A stretch of 64,000 bases of DNA from Aneurinibacillus sp. Ricciae_BoGa-3. Its GTDB lineage: Bacteria > Bacillota > Bacilli > Aneurinibacillales > Aneurinibacillaceae. A program made the position numbers and the translations under genes. Under the pieces are notes generated by a model. That model was not told where the DNA came from. It worked only from the letters and a program-made list of their open reading frames with translations, and did no database searches. Of this stretch, positions 43,054 to 51,600 are shown piece after piece. The stretch is from the NCBI RefSeq assembly GCF_028421645.1, contig NZ_CP116887.1, positions 4,156,001 through 4,220,000 of the forward strand, given 5' to 3'. The first letter of the stretch is position 1. Each line of letters begins with the position of its first letter.

Positions 43054-44079
43054 TTAAATGATGAATTTACCGTCTTCTGAGACTTTGCCGCCAAGCGCCA
43101 TAATGTCTTCACGGGCTGCCAGAGCTACCTTCTCTGCTTCAGTGACAGTGCTTTGTGAACCGGCTTGGCCCATTGGAATACGGCTTTCTTTTGGCATAGC
43201 CAGCAACATTTGCTTCATGCTTTCAGCCGTGCTGACTTCCTTGTTATCAGCAAGCTTCACCATTGCTTTACCTTGATCGGAAAACGCAAGTTGTTTCCAT
43301 TGCTCCACCATCACCGGAGGTATTCCCTGCGCAACCATATCTGCAGCTGCTTTGTCTGTTTCAGCCAGCAAACGTTTGGCCTCTGCCTCTTTGGCTTGTG
43401 TTTCAAAAAAAGACGCCTGTTGTTGGGCCAACTTCACTTGCTCTTCCATACGCTTGTTCACTTCCGCAAGCTGCGTCTGGGTCGCAGTTTGTACTTCCTC
43501 CGTCTTTTTCATAAATCCCGCAAACATATCAGACAGCTTTGTTAAAATTCCTTTGCTTTCATCGCCCATTTTTGGCTCATCCTCCTTCTTTTGCGGTGGA
43601 TCCGCAAGTTGATAATCCATGATAAATAAATCAGGCTGCTCAGATAGCACAACAGCTTCTGGCAGCCTGGTTAAAAACGGTTCATTTGTGAGTGAAATTG
43701 CAGTAAGTACAGGGCCAATAGAAAGCCCGGTCTCTTTATCGGTGTAGTTCGAGTTGTATTCAGCACTAGCAAAACGATACCGCTTATCGCGTACAAACTC
43801 TTCCGCCTGTGGTGTGGTTGGATCAGCAAGACCATATAGCACTCCATCCTCTTCTACAAGGTCCTGCACCCAGCCAAGGGCTTCCACTCCGCCAAAGGTT
43901 GTTTCATTGCCCTTGTCATGGCCGATTCGCACATATGGCGGACGGCCAAGCTTATTCTGACGGAAGTTATCTATCATCTGCGAGAACATTTGCTGCGTTC
44001 CTTCAAGCTTTCCGTATACCGGGTGTTTCCACTCTCCCAAACGGAAGAACGGTATTTTTAAGACTCCCAATTCATTCAC
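43054..44079 (-). CDS. head maturation protease/scaffold (Mu gpI-like)
   Basis: The 341-residue protein has an N-terminal protease half (residues 1-165: IGHDKGNETTFGGVEALGWV, YRFASAEYNSNYTDKETGLS, LTAISLTNEPFLTRLPEA) and a C-terminal coiled-coil scaffold half rich in Lys, Glu and Gln. It precedes the decoration and capsid genes as in Mu. The upstream 370 bp to gpF hold a riboswitch and transposase fragment on the other strand. Confidence 0.88.
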   Translation of the reverse strand: MNELGVLKIPFFRLGEWKHPVYGKLEGTQQMFSQMIDNFRQNKLGRPPYVRIGHDKGNETTFGGVEALGWVQDLVEEDGVLYGLADPTTPQAEEFVRDKRYRFASAEYNSNYTDKETGLSIGPVLTAISLTNEPFLTRLPEAVVLSEQPDLFIMDYQLADPPQKKEDEPKMGDESKGILTKLSDMFAGFMKKTEEVQTATQTQLAEVNKRMEEQVKLAQQQASFFETQAKEAEAKRLLAETDKAAADMVAQGIPPVMVEQWKQLAFSDQGKAMVKLADNKEVSTAESMKQMLLAMPKESRIPMGQAGSQSTVTEAEKVALAAREDIMALGGKVSEDGKFII

Positions 44080-44190
44080 CTCCCTTCTGGGTAATATAAA
44101 GTGATGAGTTAATTTTGCGAATAAATAAGCTTTTTCACTATTTACATTGTATTAACATTCTTTTGTTATATTTTTCTATGAAATTTTAAC

Positions 44191-44276
44191 CATCGAAAAG
44201 GTAAACTCATCGAAAGGTGAGGACACAAAGTCACGGATCTAAGGTTCGCAACTATGATGGCCGGACTATCGAAAGG
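44191..44276 (+). promoter_or_regulatory. variant c-di-GMP-I (GEMM-type) riboswitch in the prophage
   Basis: GEMM-I blocks appear in order on the + strand: AAGGTAAACTC, a stem with GAAA loop (TCATCGAAAGGTGA), GGACACAAAGTC (canonical GGACGCAAAGCC), GATCTAAGG...CTATGATGGCC (canonical GGTCTAAGG...CTATGACAGCC). The changes come as matched pairs (GGC to GGT with GACGC to GACAC; GTC/GAC to ATC/GAT), which suggests a maintained structure. After it GAAAG-gggtt-CTTTC (44271-44285) would hide the ribosome binding site of the ATG at 44287. Confidence 0.8.
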
Positions 44277-44286
44277 GGTTCTTTCT

Positions 44287-44448
44287 ATGCATAAAAAACA
44301 CTATACAGTTGAGTTTAAACGCGAGATCATAAGGCAAGCGCTTGAGACTAAACCCAGCTCTGTAGCAAGAAAACACCAGCTAAACAGCTTTATAATCTAT
44401 CGCTGGGTAAAAGAGTATAAAGAAGGCAAATTCAGTTCTTATAATTAA
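44287..44448 (+). pseudogene. IS3-type transposase OrfA HTH fragment (Transposase_8)
   Basis: The 53-residue product MHKKHYTVEFKREIIRQALE continues VARKHQLNSFIIYRWVKEYK EG, which is the N-terminal HTH of IS3/IS150-type OrfA. No OrfB, no rest of OrfA and no terminal inverted repeats are present. It is opposite to the head genes and ends one base before the gpF-like stop. AAAGGGG is 8 bp upstream. Being intact over the HTH, with a riboswitch in front, it might be a small DNA-binding protein and not just debris. Confidence 0.65.
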
Positions 44449-44449
44449 T

Positions 44450-45343
44450 TCAGGCTGTCCTCCAGCCTTTCGGCAACGGTTTAACTGTTGACCAATCCAG
44501 CAATTGAGGTGTGATAAGCTCTGGCTGATAAGCTGAATAAATTGGCGTTAACACAGACCGGCAACGGCCATGCAACGGAGGTGTATTGGCACCAAGTTCT
44601 GGTGAATCCATTGACAGTACCAATCCGTTCCGGCTTCTGCATTGTGGACTTGTTCTGGCGTCCATAATCGCTGAAAACCTTACGTAATCCACCTGATTCG
44701 CTTTAAACGAAGAAAGACGACCGCGATTATACGCATAAGTCGTCTCTGTTGTAACAATCAGCGATGCCCGATTGATATTTTTTTGAAGCAGGTCCTGAAT
44801 TTGCGCTTGCGCATCCTTTCGTGGCATCCCGTGCAGTACCTGAATAGCAACCTGCTTAACGGCTGTTATGATATCGGACTCCCATGAACCGGCGAGCACC
44901 AACTCCCTAGCTTCTAAGGCCTTAATCGCCCTCTCTGGCTTAAACCAGGTATCTTCCTGCCAGTACGGGAGCTCGTCATCTTCGGCTAAGCGAATAGACG
45001 GCTGCCAACTGGCCAACATCCGTTTATCAAATCGACGATGTAGATCTCGAACCAGCACATCCCCGTGAGCCTGCCCATATCCGAATGTGTCATGGATGTA
45101 TAATTTTAAAATCTTACCTAGCGTTCCAGCCTGGGCAGGATACCACGAAACGACTTGTTCATGAGTAAAGACAACAGGAAGATGAATGAACGCTGTGAGG
45201 GCTATTTTAAGCCGTTTGAGCGTTTCCTTCTCCCGCTGCATCAGATCCCGCATCATTCGTCTGTGCAAGCGGGTCTCCGATATCTCGACCGTCTTGCGTG
45301 TAGCGAGCATATTCGTTCTCTGCCACGGCAGCCACTTTCTCAT
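44450..45343 (-). CDS. Mu gpF-like head morphogenesis protein
   Basis: The 297-residue protein carries the Phage_Mu_F pattern: INRASLIVTTETTYAYNRGR, IMDARTSPQCRSRNGL and LHGRCRSVLTPI. The start at 45343 follows AAGGTGGTG but lies 137 bp inside the portal gene; internal ATGs at 45256-45241 are alternatives. Confidence 0.85.
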   Translation of the reverse strand: MRKWLPWQRTNMLATRKTVEISETRLHRRMMRDLMQREKETLKRLKIALTAFIHLPVVFTHEQVVSWYPAQAGTLGKILKLYIHDTFGYGQAHGDVLVRDLHRRFDKRMLASWQPSIRLAEDDELPYWQEDTWFKPERAIKALEARELVLAGSWESDIITAVKQVAIQVLHGMPRKDAQAQIQDLLQKNINRASLIVTTETTYAYNRGRLSSFKANQVDYVRFSAIMDARTSPQCRSRNGLVLSMDSPELGANTPPLHGRCRSVLTPIYSAYQPELITPQLLDWSTVKPLPKGWRTA

Positions 45344-46568
45344 CCGGTGTCACCACCTTGCGTTGAGGAAGCCCCATCTTATGGCGCACCTCGTCAAAAT
45401 CTTCTTGGATAGTCGGATCGATAAACCCGGAATTTGTTAGTCCGATGAATCCCTCATAAAGCAGTTTCATATCTTCTGATTCAATCTCGTTTTCAACGAA
45501 TGATCCATAATCTTTTTGTGGACCAAAGTTAATATCAACCAGACGTCGAACCAATTGATCAAGCAACGTTTCTGTAATGGAGTTATACATGTTGCTAACA
45601 CCAAGATTGAAAATGCCAAAGTGACTCTGACCCAGCGCATAACTTCCGCTACCTTTGCCACCCTCATCAAATACCAACGAGGGGACCAGCATGCCTCTCA
45701 AAATCATTTTATTGAAATAGGATACGGCTTTTTCGAAGGCATCACCAATACCACTACCACCAGCTGTAATTGCTTCAGCTTTCGTTTCGGTACCATAATC
45801 TTTAGAACCGCTACGGAACACGAATCCCGTCCCGTTCTGCATATCCTTTAAAACCCGATTTCCCCATTCCATCTGATTGATCATGATTCCTGGGTTTTCC
45901 GGGTCCTCAATCTGCTCATCTGGTAGGAAAAGGGCTACAAGGGGTGTGCCATATCGATCAAGTGCCCGGGTCCACATTTTAAGAACAGGGTCCTTTAGTA
46001 GCCAGTTTTTTCGGATCGGCTTTAATATGCTCCGGCCATACAAGTTCCCGAAACGTGGGTTATACGTGTGGAGAATGGCCTTTTCTGGAGGAATATCAAT
46101 CGGGCTACCAGCGAACCAGCGCCATTGCTTAAAGCCTTGGTACTCCCCTGTCTCACGGTCTACCATAATGTAAATGGTTTTTGGATGGTAAGTAGCCAGC
46201 CGATCTAACACGATATGGCTGCCACTACTCTTCCAAACAATCTCTGTACCACTATAACCAGACCAAAGCGCAGATAAAATGTCCTCACAGGCAGTATGAA
46301 GATTTCCCTTCATCTCCTCAAAGTTTTCATTTACAAAGTCTGCTATCTTTTTGTTTGAATGCTGATATTCTCCTAGCTTCATCAGAACACTCGAGATCAC
46401 AAATTGAATGCCGACCGCCACCGTTTCATCCGTATCAACCATTCGTTCGTATTCATCAATTGGCACGGTCTCCGGATTTAAAATACAGTTGTCGAACATG
46501 AAGAAGGTCGTATACAGCTGCGAACCGATCTGCCCGATTAACGGATGATATTTTTCCACTTGTTTCAC
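45207..46568 (-). CDS. portal protein (Mu gp29-like, DUF935)
   Basis: The 453-residue protein has DUF935 features: ACEDILSALWSGYSGTEIVW, GWKQW-type FKQWRWFAGSPIDIPPEKAI, RALDRYGTPLVALFLPDEQ, and YFNKMILRGMLVPSLVFDEG. It forms the dodecameric DNA entry vertex. It lies 12 bp after the terminase gene. Confidence 0.9.
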   Translation of the reverse strand: MKQVEKYHPLIGQIGSQLYTTFFMFDNCILNPETVPIDEYERMVDTDETVAVGIQFVISSVLMKLGEYQHSNKKIADFVNENFEEMKGNLHTACEDILSALWSGYSGTEIVWKSSGSHIVLDRLATYHPKTIYIMVDRETGEYQGFKQWRWFAGSPIDIPPEKAILHTYNPRFGNLYGRSILKPIRKNWLLKDPVLKMWTRALDRYGTPLVALFLPDEQIEDPENPGIMINQMEWGNRVLKDMQNGTGFVFRSGSKDYGTETKAEAITAGGSGIGDAFEKAVSYFNKMILRGMLVPSLVFDEGGKGSGSYALGQSHFGIFNLGVSNMYNSITETLLDQLVRRLVDINFGPQKDYGSFVENEIESEDMKLLYEGFIGLTNSGFIDPTIQEDFDEVRHKMGLPQRKVVTPDEKVAAVAENEYARYTQDGRDIGDPLAQTNDAGSDAAGEGNAQTA

Positions 46569-46580
46569 CTCCTAACAAAA

Positions 46581-47843
46581 CTACCAATCAACATCGGCAG
46601 TGGTTATCCTACCTGATACTTTTGCAGATGGCTTGCCTGATTGACTCGTGAGCATTTCTTGCTTCCTCCAATGCTCTGACCCATATCGCAGGGCAGCCAT
46701 GGCATCGTCTTTCACATTTACCGGCTCGTCCAGCACATTCCCCTTGGCATCCTCACGCCATTTGTATATCTGAATCTCGCGAATGGTATTAATGCAGCGT
46801 GGATGAATGTAAATCTTCTTCCGCTTTAACCAATCTATTGAGTTTTTTACGCTGTCTTTCCCTTTTGTAGCCGGAACGACCCGCATGCCAGACTGCCGGC
46901 ACTCCGCTATCCTGTCAGGTTCGGCAGAATCAGCAATCGTGTATTCATTGCCACTCTTGGGCTTTATCAGCTGTATTAATTGCTGGTTTGTCAGCTGACT
47001 TTCGTACACCTCATCGAAAATATAAATGGCATCCTCTTTGTATGCGAGCTTTAGGAACGCACTCGGATGCACGAACCCGAAGTCCAGACCGTTTGAACGG
47101 GCATTGTAATACTCCGGATCCGTCGGAATCTCTTTAACCTCGTAATTCGTAAAGATGAGGTTCCCAAGCACACCCCATTGTCCAATTGCGTACACCATGT
47201 AATAGGTGTAATCCTGCGTTTTAAGGTCCTCAAGTACCTGGCGATATGCTTCATCAATGAATTTATTGTCCAGGTAAGTCGTATGCTTTACCGTTGCGTT
47301 TTCCTTTGGACTGTCGAAGTAGACGCGCTTCAACCAGTGCAGATGGGATATAGGGTTAAAGCTGATAATCATCTGTTTGTAGTTGCGCGTTTTGCCCCGC
47401 AAACGCAAGTCCAGCTGCTGAATGTCTGCCTGGTCAAATTCAGAAGCTTCCTCCACCCATATACCAGTGATGCCGGTAATAGATTTTAGCTTTTCCGGAT
47501 CATCCATCCCCGCGAAAATAATGCTATTACCATTCGCGCAGCGAATTTCCATGTTAGACTCTACGACTTTGAAAAGCTTCTGCAATCCCCAGGCATTGAT
47601 TGTGTCCTTAAAAAGCATAAACACCGAGTTCCGAATAGTACGCGCTACTTTCCGCAGCACCAGGAAACGGTGTTTTTCTTCACACAACAGACGATATAAA
47701 ATTTTTTGGCCAGCAAATACCGATTTACCAGAACCAGCACCGCCGTATAGAATCAGATAACGGTTTTGGTCTTCAAGCAGCGGCACGTAACAGGGATTGA
47801 ACACACTCTTTTTGATTTTGACGTTAACTTTCATCGTCATCAT
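46581..47843 (-). CDS. terminase large subunit (PBSX XtmB-like)
   Basis: This packaging ATPase-nuclease has 420 residues. Walker A is GGAGSGKSVFAGQK, Walker B and the catalytic Glu are GIWVEEASEF, and nuclease Asp residues sit in NGLDFGFVHPSAF, YTIADSAEPDRI and VKDDAMAALRYG. The start overlaps terS by 20 bp; ATG 47843, 47840 and 47834 are all possible. Confidence 0.95.
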   Translation of the reverse strand: MMTMKVNVKIKKSVFNPCYVPLLEDQNRYLILYGGAGSGKSVFAGQKILYRLLCEEKHRFLVLRKVARTIRNSVFMLFKDTINAWGLQKLFKVVESNMEIRCANGNSIIFAGMDDPEKLKSITGITGIWVEEASEFDQADIQQLDLRLRGKTRNYKQMIISFNPISHLHWLKRVYFDSPKENATVKHTTYLDNKFIDEAYRQVLEDLKTQDYTYYMVYAIGQWGVLGNLIFTNYEVKEIPTDPEYYNARSNGLDFGFVHPSAFLKLAYKEDAIYIFDEVYESQLTNQQLIQLIKPKSGNEYTIADSAEPDRIAECRQSGMRVVPATKGKDSVKNSIDWLKRKKIYIHPRCINTIREIQIYKWREDAKGNVLDEPVNVKDDAMAALRYGSEHWRKQEMLTSQSGKPSAKVSGRITTADVDW

Positions 47844-48612
47844 CCTCGAGGTCCACGACTATCACGACATCTCCGGTGTCCTGGTCCACATTGGCTTTGG
47901 CCATATCCAAAGCGTGCTTCTCAGTGGCCCTTTTCTCTTTCGACTCTTCCAATTTGCGCCGATGGCTATCCAAAAGCCCTGTATGCTTAGCCAGCATATC
48001 AAGCGCACGCATTCGATCATTGATTTTCACTTTTTTAGAAACAGCCCCACCTTCAGAGATCGTCTCGCTGATCTCGGCCAGAACGGTACCGTCAATCTCA
48101 TCACTGGGACGAATTCGAATCTTTCCTTCCTCCCAAGTTACGATGTCTCGAATGTCCACAAAGGCGATCTTGGCTATCTGTTCAACGACTCGATCAGCCG
48201 TGATGCCTGTGCGTTTCTGACGGGCTTCCTGCGCCACGTCGATTGCTAGCTTAACCTTATCATTCGTTAGCAGGCGTGCGCCCTGTACATGAGCCGAATC
48301 AGATGCATAACCGGCCCTTGTTGCTGCCTGAGTAGCATTCAAGTCTATTAAGTATTCCTGCACAAAAAGACGCTGCTTGGGTGTTAAGCCAGAATCATCT
48401 AACGGCTCCGATTTATCATGGTTCGGTTCGCTTTTGGTTCGGTTCGGTTTAGGCTGATTTTTCTGTGGTTCGGTTCGCTTAGATTGCGTCTCATTCCGCC
48501 ACCGTTTTATCGTCCCTTCCGGAATGCCTAATTCTTCAGATGCCTGTTTGATTGTTGCAGCTGCAGCCAATTCCAGTGCCTTTTGTTTTTGCTCATCTGT
48601 CCACTTGGCCAC
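47824..48612 (-). CDS. terminase small subunit (XtmA-like)
   Basis: The 262-residue protein has an N-terminal HTH (ATIKQASEELGIPEGTIKRW), a Lys/Pro-rich linker, then the terminase_2 domain (LTPKQRLFVQEYLIDLNATQ, AATRAGYASDS). It ends with an acidic tail DLEDDDDES. GTG 48612 follows GGTGGTGATG. It is the first gene of the structural operon. Confidence 0.93.
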   Translation of the reverse strand: MAKWTDEQKQKALELAAAATIKQASEELGIPEGTIKRWRNETQSKRTEPQKNQPKPNRTKSEPNHDKSEPLDDSGLTPKQRLFVQEYLIDLNATQAATRAGYASDSAHVQGARLLTNDKVKLAIDVAQEARQKRTGITADRVVEQIAKIAFVDIRDIVTWEEGKIRIRPSDEIDGTVLAEISETISEGGAVSKKVKINDRMRALDMLAKHTGLLDSHRRKLEESKEKRATEKHALDMAKANVDQDTGDVVIVVDLEDDDDES

Positions 48613-48632
48613 TACATCATCACCACCACCCG

Positions 48633-48667
48633 AAATAAAATAAGCGCCGCGTTTTTCTACCGCGCTT
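48633..48667 (-). terminator. terminator just before the terminase operon
   Basis: On the minus strand AAGCGCG...CGCGGCGCTT (one bulge) is followed by ATTTTATTT. It separates the early-gene transcript from terS, so the late operon needs its own promoter or antitermination. Confidence 0.6.
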
Positions 48668-48870
48668 CGCTTGCTTTAGCCTTCCTCAGCCTTGAAAGAA
48701 AATATTTTCTTCGGCCTCGTTGGCTCCATTTTTCTTCTGACGACGGCTGTTTCTTTAGTGCTTTTTAGAGTTCTTTAAGGCTCTACAGCATTTTAATAAC
48801 CCCCATCAATAGGGGATAAGAAAGGGTAAAGTGCCAGAAGCCTCGTCATTACTGCATTTTGGCCAAAAAA

Positions 48871-48914
48871 TATGTTATGCCAGCGTAACATATAAGTTAT
48901 GTTACCGTAACATA
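48871..48914. promoter_or_regulatory. pair of inverted repeats, putative operator
   Basis: TATGTTAtgccagcgTAACATA (48871-48892) and TATGTTAC-c-GTAACATA (48898-48914) share half-site TATGTTA, with centres 24 bp apart. They lie in the 320-bp gap between terS and the winged-helix gene. This gap also holds the 48633 terminator and AGAAAATATTTTCTT (about 48697-48711), but no gene. Confidence 0.65.
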
Positions 48915-48932
48915 TTGGATTCTGCTTCCAAA

Positions 48933-49433
48933 CTAGAGAACGTCACTTTCAGCAATGTCAATAGCCGACTGCTCAAAAAGTTTAATGGCCGTATCCATGC
49001 TGGAAGTATCGCCACGGAAGATAAAATGAGGATTAAGCATGTAATACTTCTCTCGACCAATTTTTGTGTAAGCAAGTAGCCTTTTTGAGTGGCTGCACAG
49101 ACCCTCCAGAACCCGGCCGGCACGCTGCCTACTCCATCCTAAAAGCTCAGCTACCCGGCCTACATTAAAGAACATTGCGCTCTCGTCCTTCACATACTGG
49201 TCATAATCTAGATAAATGAGCAAAGAAAAAAGCAATGACTTTTCGTCATCGCTTAACTTCTTATTGCGGACCAGTTCCCGGTTATTAGCATGGAAAACCA
49301 TCGTGAAGTCGAAGTTTTTAAAGATTCGTGGTCGGAATGCTTTAATGGACTCGCCAGGCTTGACTTCGACTGATACCTTTACGGTTTCTGGCATGTTATT
49401 CTGAAAGGATCGGGCGTTTATTTGGTCGCTCAT
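48933..49433 (-). CDS. RepL-like winged-helix protein
   Basis: The 166-residue protein has a winged-helix middle: KKLSDDEKSLLFSLLIYLDY, FNVGRVAELLGWSRQRAGRV, LEGLCSHSKRL, and the C-terminal YYMLNPHFIFRG seen in Firmicute RepL-type plasmid initiators. As a phage gene next to paired inverted repeats it may be a DNA-binding replication or late-transcription regulator. Confidence 0.7.
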   Translation of the reverse strand: MSDQINARSFQNNMPETVKVSVEVKPGESIKAFRPRIFKNFDFTMVFHANNRELVRNKKLSDDEKSLLFSLLIYLDYDQYVKDESAMFFNVGRVAELLGWSRQRAGRVLEGLCSHSKRLLAYTKIGREKYYMLNPHFIFRGDTSSMDTAIKLFEQSAIDIAESDVL

Positions 49434-49478
49434 GTCATATCACCCACCTCCTAAGGCAAAATAAAAGAAAAAACCACT

Positions 49479-49748
49479 CTAAAAGAGCGGCTTAAAATCT
49501 AAATCTATTCCGTTTGTTTTAACAAAGAGGATAAGATTATTGTTTTGATCAATAACACGGTCAATAATTTCATGTACGTGAACAAAGGATTTGTTTACGT
49601 AACTTACATATTTGCTCACATACAAGAGAGCATTTCTATCTACCGCATCTAACTGTGTATATCCTCCAATGCCTTCCGCTTCAACCATAAATATTTGATC
49701 ACGGTATCCTCGGATACCTTCCCAATCAGCCTGATCAAGATGCTCCAT
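49479..49748 (-). CDS. hypothetical phage protein
   Basis: The 89-residue acidic protein starts MEHLDQADWEGIRGYRDQIF and has alternating strand-like segments (HVHEIIDRVIDQNNNLILFV). No family recognised. It is followed by the winged-helix gene on the same strand. Confidence 0.6.
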   Translation of the reverse strand: MEHLDQADWEGIRGYRDQIFMVEAEGIGGYTQLDAVDRNALLYVSKYVSYVNKSFVHVHEIIDRVIDQNNNLILFVKTNGIDLDFKPLF

Positions 49749-49863
49749 CTATTATCACCTCCCCTGCTCTCACTATCTCTTCTTTTGTCCTATTACTTAA
49801 AAAGGAAATGCACCTATATTCGTCGAATTTTGAGACCGTACAACAAAGAAGGGAGGAACAGTG

Positions 49864-49998
49864 ATGAATAAAAAATTTAATCCAAAGCTCATTGGAAAAG
49901 ATTTAGGAAAATCAGTTGATAAACCTTCAGCACGCGTTACCGGATCTGTGGATAAGCCATCAGCAAGGTTAAAACCCCCGCCAACAAAGAAAAAGTAA
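49864..49998 (+). CDS. KPSAR-repeat microprotein 1
   Basis: The 44-residue product, opposite in strand to the phage genes, starts at ATG 49864 with GGGAGGAA 6 bp upstream. It holds two repeats, SVDKPSARV and SVDKPSARL, and a basic tail PPPTKKK. No signal or membrane segment. It resembles the next small ORF in both repeat and layout, so both are probably real. Confidence 0.7.
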   Translation: MNKKFNPKLIGKDLGKSVDKPSARVTGSVDKPSARLKPPPTKKK

Positions 49999-50032
49999 AA
50001 TAAAAGATATCTCTGAAAAGGAGGTGGGATAT

Positions 50033-50164
50033 ATGAGTAGTAAAGAAAGGCCTGTAACTGATTCTTGTGAAAAACCTTCTGCTAAAATTTATAAACAAGA
50101 TTATTCAGTTAACAAACCCTCAGCAAAAGTCAGTCAATCTTCTCCGTCTGATCAGAAGAAGTAG
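50033..50164 (+). CDS. KPSAK-repeat microprotein 2
   Basis: The 43-residue paralogue of the preceding protein starts at ATG 50033, after an excellent AAAGGAGGTG. Repeats are SCEKPSAKI and SVNKPSAKV, with a tail SPSDQKK. Its end overlaps by 35 bp the end of the convergent membrane-protein gene. Confidence 0.72.
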   Translation: MSSKERPVTDSCEKPSAKIYKQDYSVNKPSAKVSQSSPSDQKK

Positions 50165-50852
50165 AGCCATTCTCTTTCAAATTCTCAATTTGAGCTTGTT
50201 TTATAGATTCAGGATCAAATATCTTTACATATGTTCCCGACTTTATGTCATAAAAAACATTTGAAACTGGAATTTTGTATTTTGTGACCAGATCTGTAAA
50301 AAACTCTACTTCTTCAAGGTATAGATTGCGTTCAGGCTCAAATGGCCGGGACGCTTTTTTTATTTCACCAATCATATGGTTCTCTTTATCTATCTTACCA
50401 AATTCAATAACCTGTGCATCGTTATTTAAAAATACTTCATCCCATACAGAAGCAGTCTTGGATAGAGGAGCAATCCCTCTCCAGGTCCTTATTTTATTAA
50501 CGCACTTTAAAAGAATAGAATTTAACCATAAAGCCCATATCGTTCCATAAATAATACTTACTAATAAACTTATTCCTAAGAATAAAATTAAAAATAACAA
50601 GTTATCAGATTCAGATTTAAACTGTGTAATTGTCCAGATCTGCTTTAGAGTTTGAGGGATAATCTGATGTTTTAATAATACATTAAAAATTAATAAAGAC
50701 GTAAGGGAAACAGGAAACCATAAAAGTATTGTGACTGCTGTAAATTCTGTTGGATTATGTTTTACTACTGGATTTATTCCAAATGATTGTAGCCAAAAAT
50801 AAAGCATTAACCCCGGAAGCAGGAATATTAAAGTACCTAAAAAAGTATCCAT
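50130..50852 (-). CDS. DUF6338-like membrane protein
   Basis: The 240-residue protein has three to four N-terminal membrane helices (FLGTLIFLLPGLMLYFWL at the start) and a cytoplasmic C-terminal domain: ASVWDEVFLNNDAQVIEFGK, IGEIKKASRPFEPERNLYLE. This layout is that of DUF6338 proteins, whose function is unknown. Base composition is AT-rich against its neighbours. It is convergent with the two KPSAK genes, and together they look like an inserted cassette. Confidence 0.7.
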   Translation of the reverse strand: MDTFLGTLIFLLPGLMLYFWLQSFGINPVVKHNPTEFTAVTILLWFPVSLTSLLIFNVLLKHQIIPQTLKQIWTITQFKSESDNLLFLILFLGISLLVSIIYGTIWALWLNSILLKCVNKIRTWRGIAPLSKTASVWDEVFLNNDAQVIEFGKIDKENHMIGEIKKASRPFEPERNLYLEEVEFFTDLVTKYKIPVSNVFYDIKSGTYVKIFDPESIKQAQIENLKENGSTSSDQTEKID

Positions 50853-50942
50853 TTTTCACCTCTTCGTCTAATTTATTCGCTTCCTATGCCTCACATCCCT
50901 TTCTTAGAAACTGATGATTACAAAGAATTATTTCAACCAACC

Positions 50943-50989
50943 GTTGACCACTCAACCCGACCACTAGTTAATTTGGTTGAGCAGTCAAC
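50943..50989. repeat. inverted repeat beside the membrane-protein cassette
   Basis: GTTGACCACTCAACC and GGTTGAGCAGTCAAC pair at 13 of 15 positions around a 17-nt loop. It could be an operator or the edge of the cassette. Confidence 0.55.
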
Positions 50990-51031
50990 GCCAGGCTGGA
51001 GGGCCTGACGTGCACTCATACACTCGAAAAA

Positions 51032-51286
51032 TTATTTTACTTGCTCATACAACGCTTTTAATTCAGGGAAACGATCCAGACTCACCGGTGCTGCGTGTGC
51101 ATCATCAATATGTACCACGCCATCCTCCGCGATAAGATTTTCGCCGGCTGCATCGATTTCATAACCCCCACGATGTGGTAGATCAGTCTCCACAATTTTT
51201 CCACTCACACTGAATTCCTCTGCGTCTGATCGCTTGTCCACGATATGAAGCGTACCTGATTTACTCATGTATGCATAACCTATCAT
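51032..51286 (-). CDS. hypothetical phage protein
   Basis: The 84-residue acidic protein MIGYAYMSKSGTLHIVDKRS ends ELKALYEQVK. It is beta-rich, without signal. The start ATG overlaps the previous stop (ATGA). No family recognised. Confidence 0.65.
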   Translation of the reverse strand: MIGYAYMSKSGTLHIVDKRSDAEEFSVSGKIVETDLPHRGGYEIDAAGENLIAEDGVVHIDDAHAAPVSLDRFPELKALYEQVK

Positions 51287-51420
51287 TTGCTTTCACCCCC
51301 CTTCACGCATGTGATCCGAATACACATAATCTTCCCAGCCAACTTCGTTCCCCAAGGGCATGTTCGGCATTTCTCCAACTGCTGCTTATGTTCCTTTTTC
51401 TCTGATCTGGTGCGCTTCAC
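51283..51420 (-). CDS. small Cys-rich phage protein
   Basis: The 45-residue ORF starts at GTG 51420 with GGTGAG upstream and ends in an ATGA overlap with the next gene. Four cysteines (CRTCPWGT, MCIRITC) suggest a zinc-binding knuckle. The N-terminal half is Lys/Arg/Gln-rich. Confidence 0.65.
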   Translation of the reverse strand: MKRTRSEKKEHKQQLEKCRTCPWGTKLAGKIMCIRITCVKGGESK

Positions 51421-51444
51421 ATCGTTCTCACCACTTTCAAGCAA

Positions 51445-51474
51445 ACAAAAAGACCGCTCCTTTTAGGAACGGCC
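51445..51474 (-). terminator. terminator after the ArpU gene
   Basis: GGCCGTTCC-taaa-AGGAGCGGTC with G-U pairs, followed by TTTTTGTTTG on the minus strand. Confidence 0.75.
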
Positions 51475-51600
51475 CCTTCGCTTTCGCTTATCTTTTGACA
51501 CTACCATCGTAACACGTTCACCTCCAAACACCGCGCCAAAACCTTGCCAAAATCCAGCCAATTTCACGCCATATTCCCGCCAAAAGTCTGCCACTTATTT

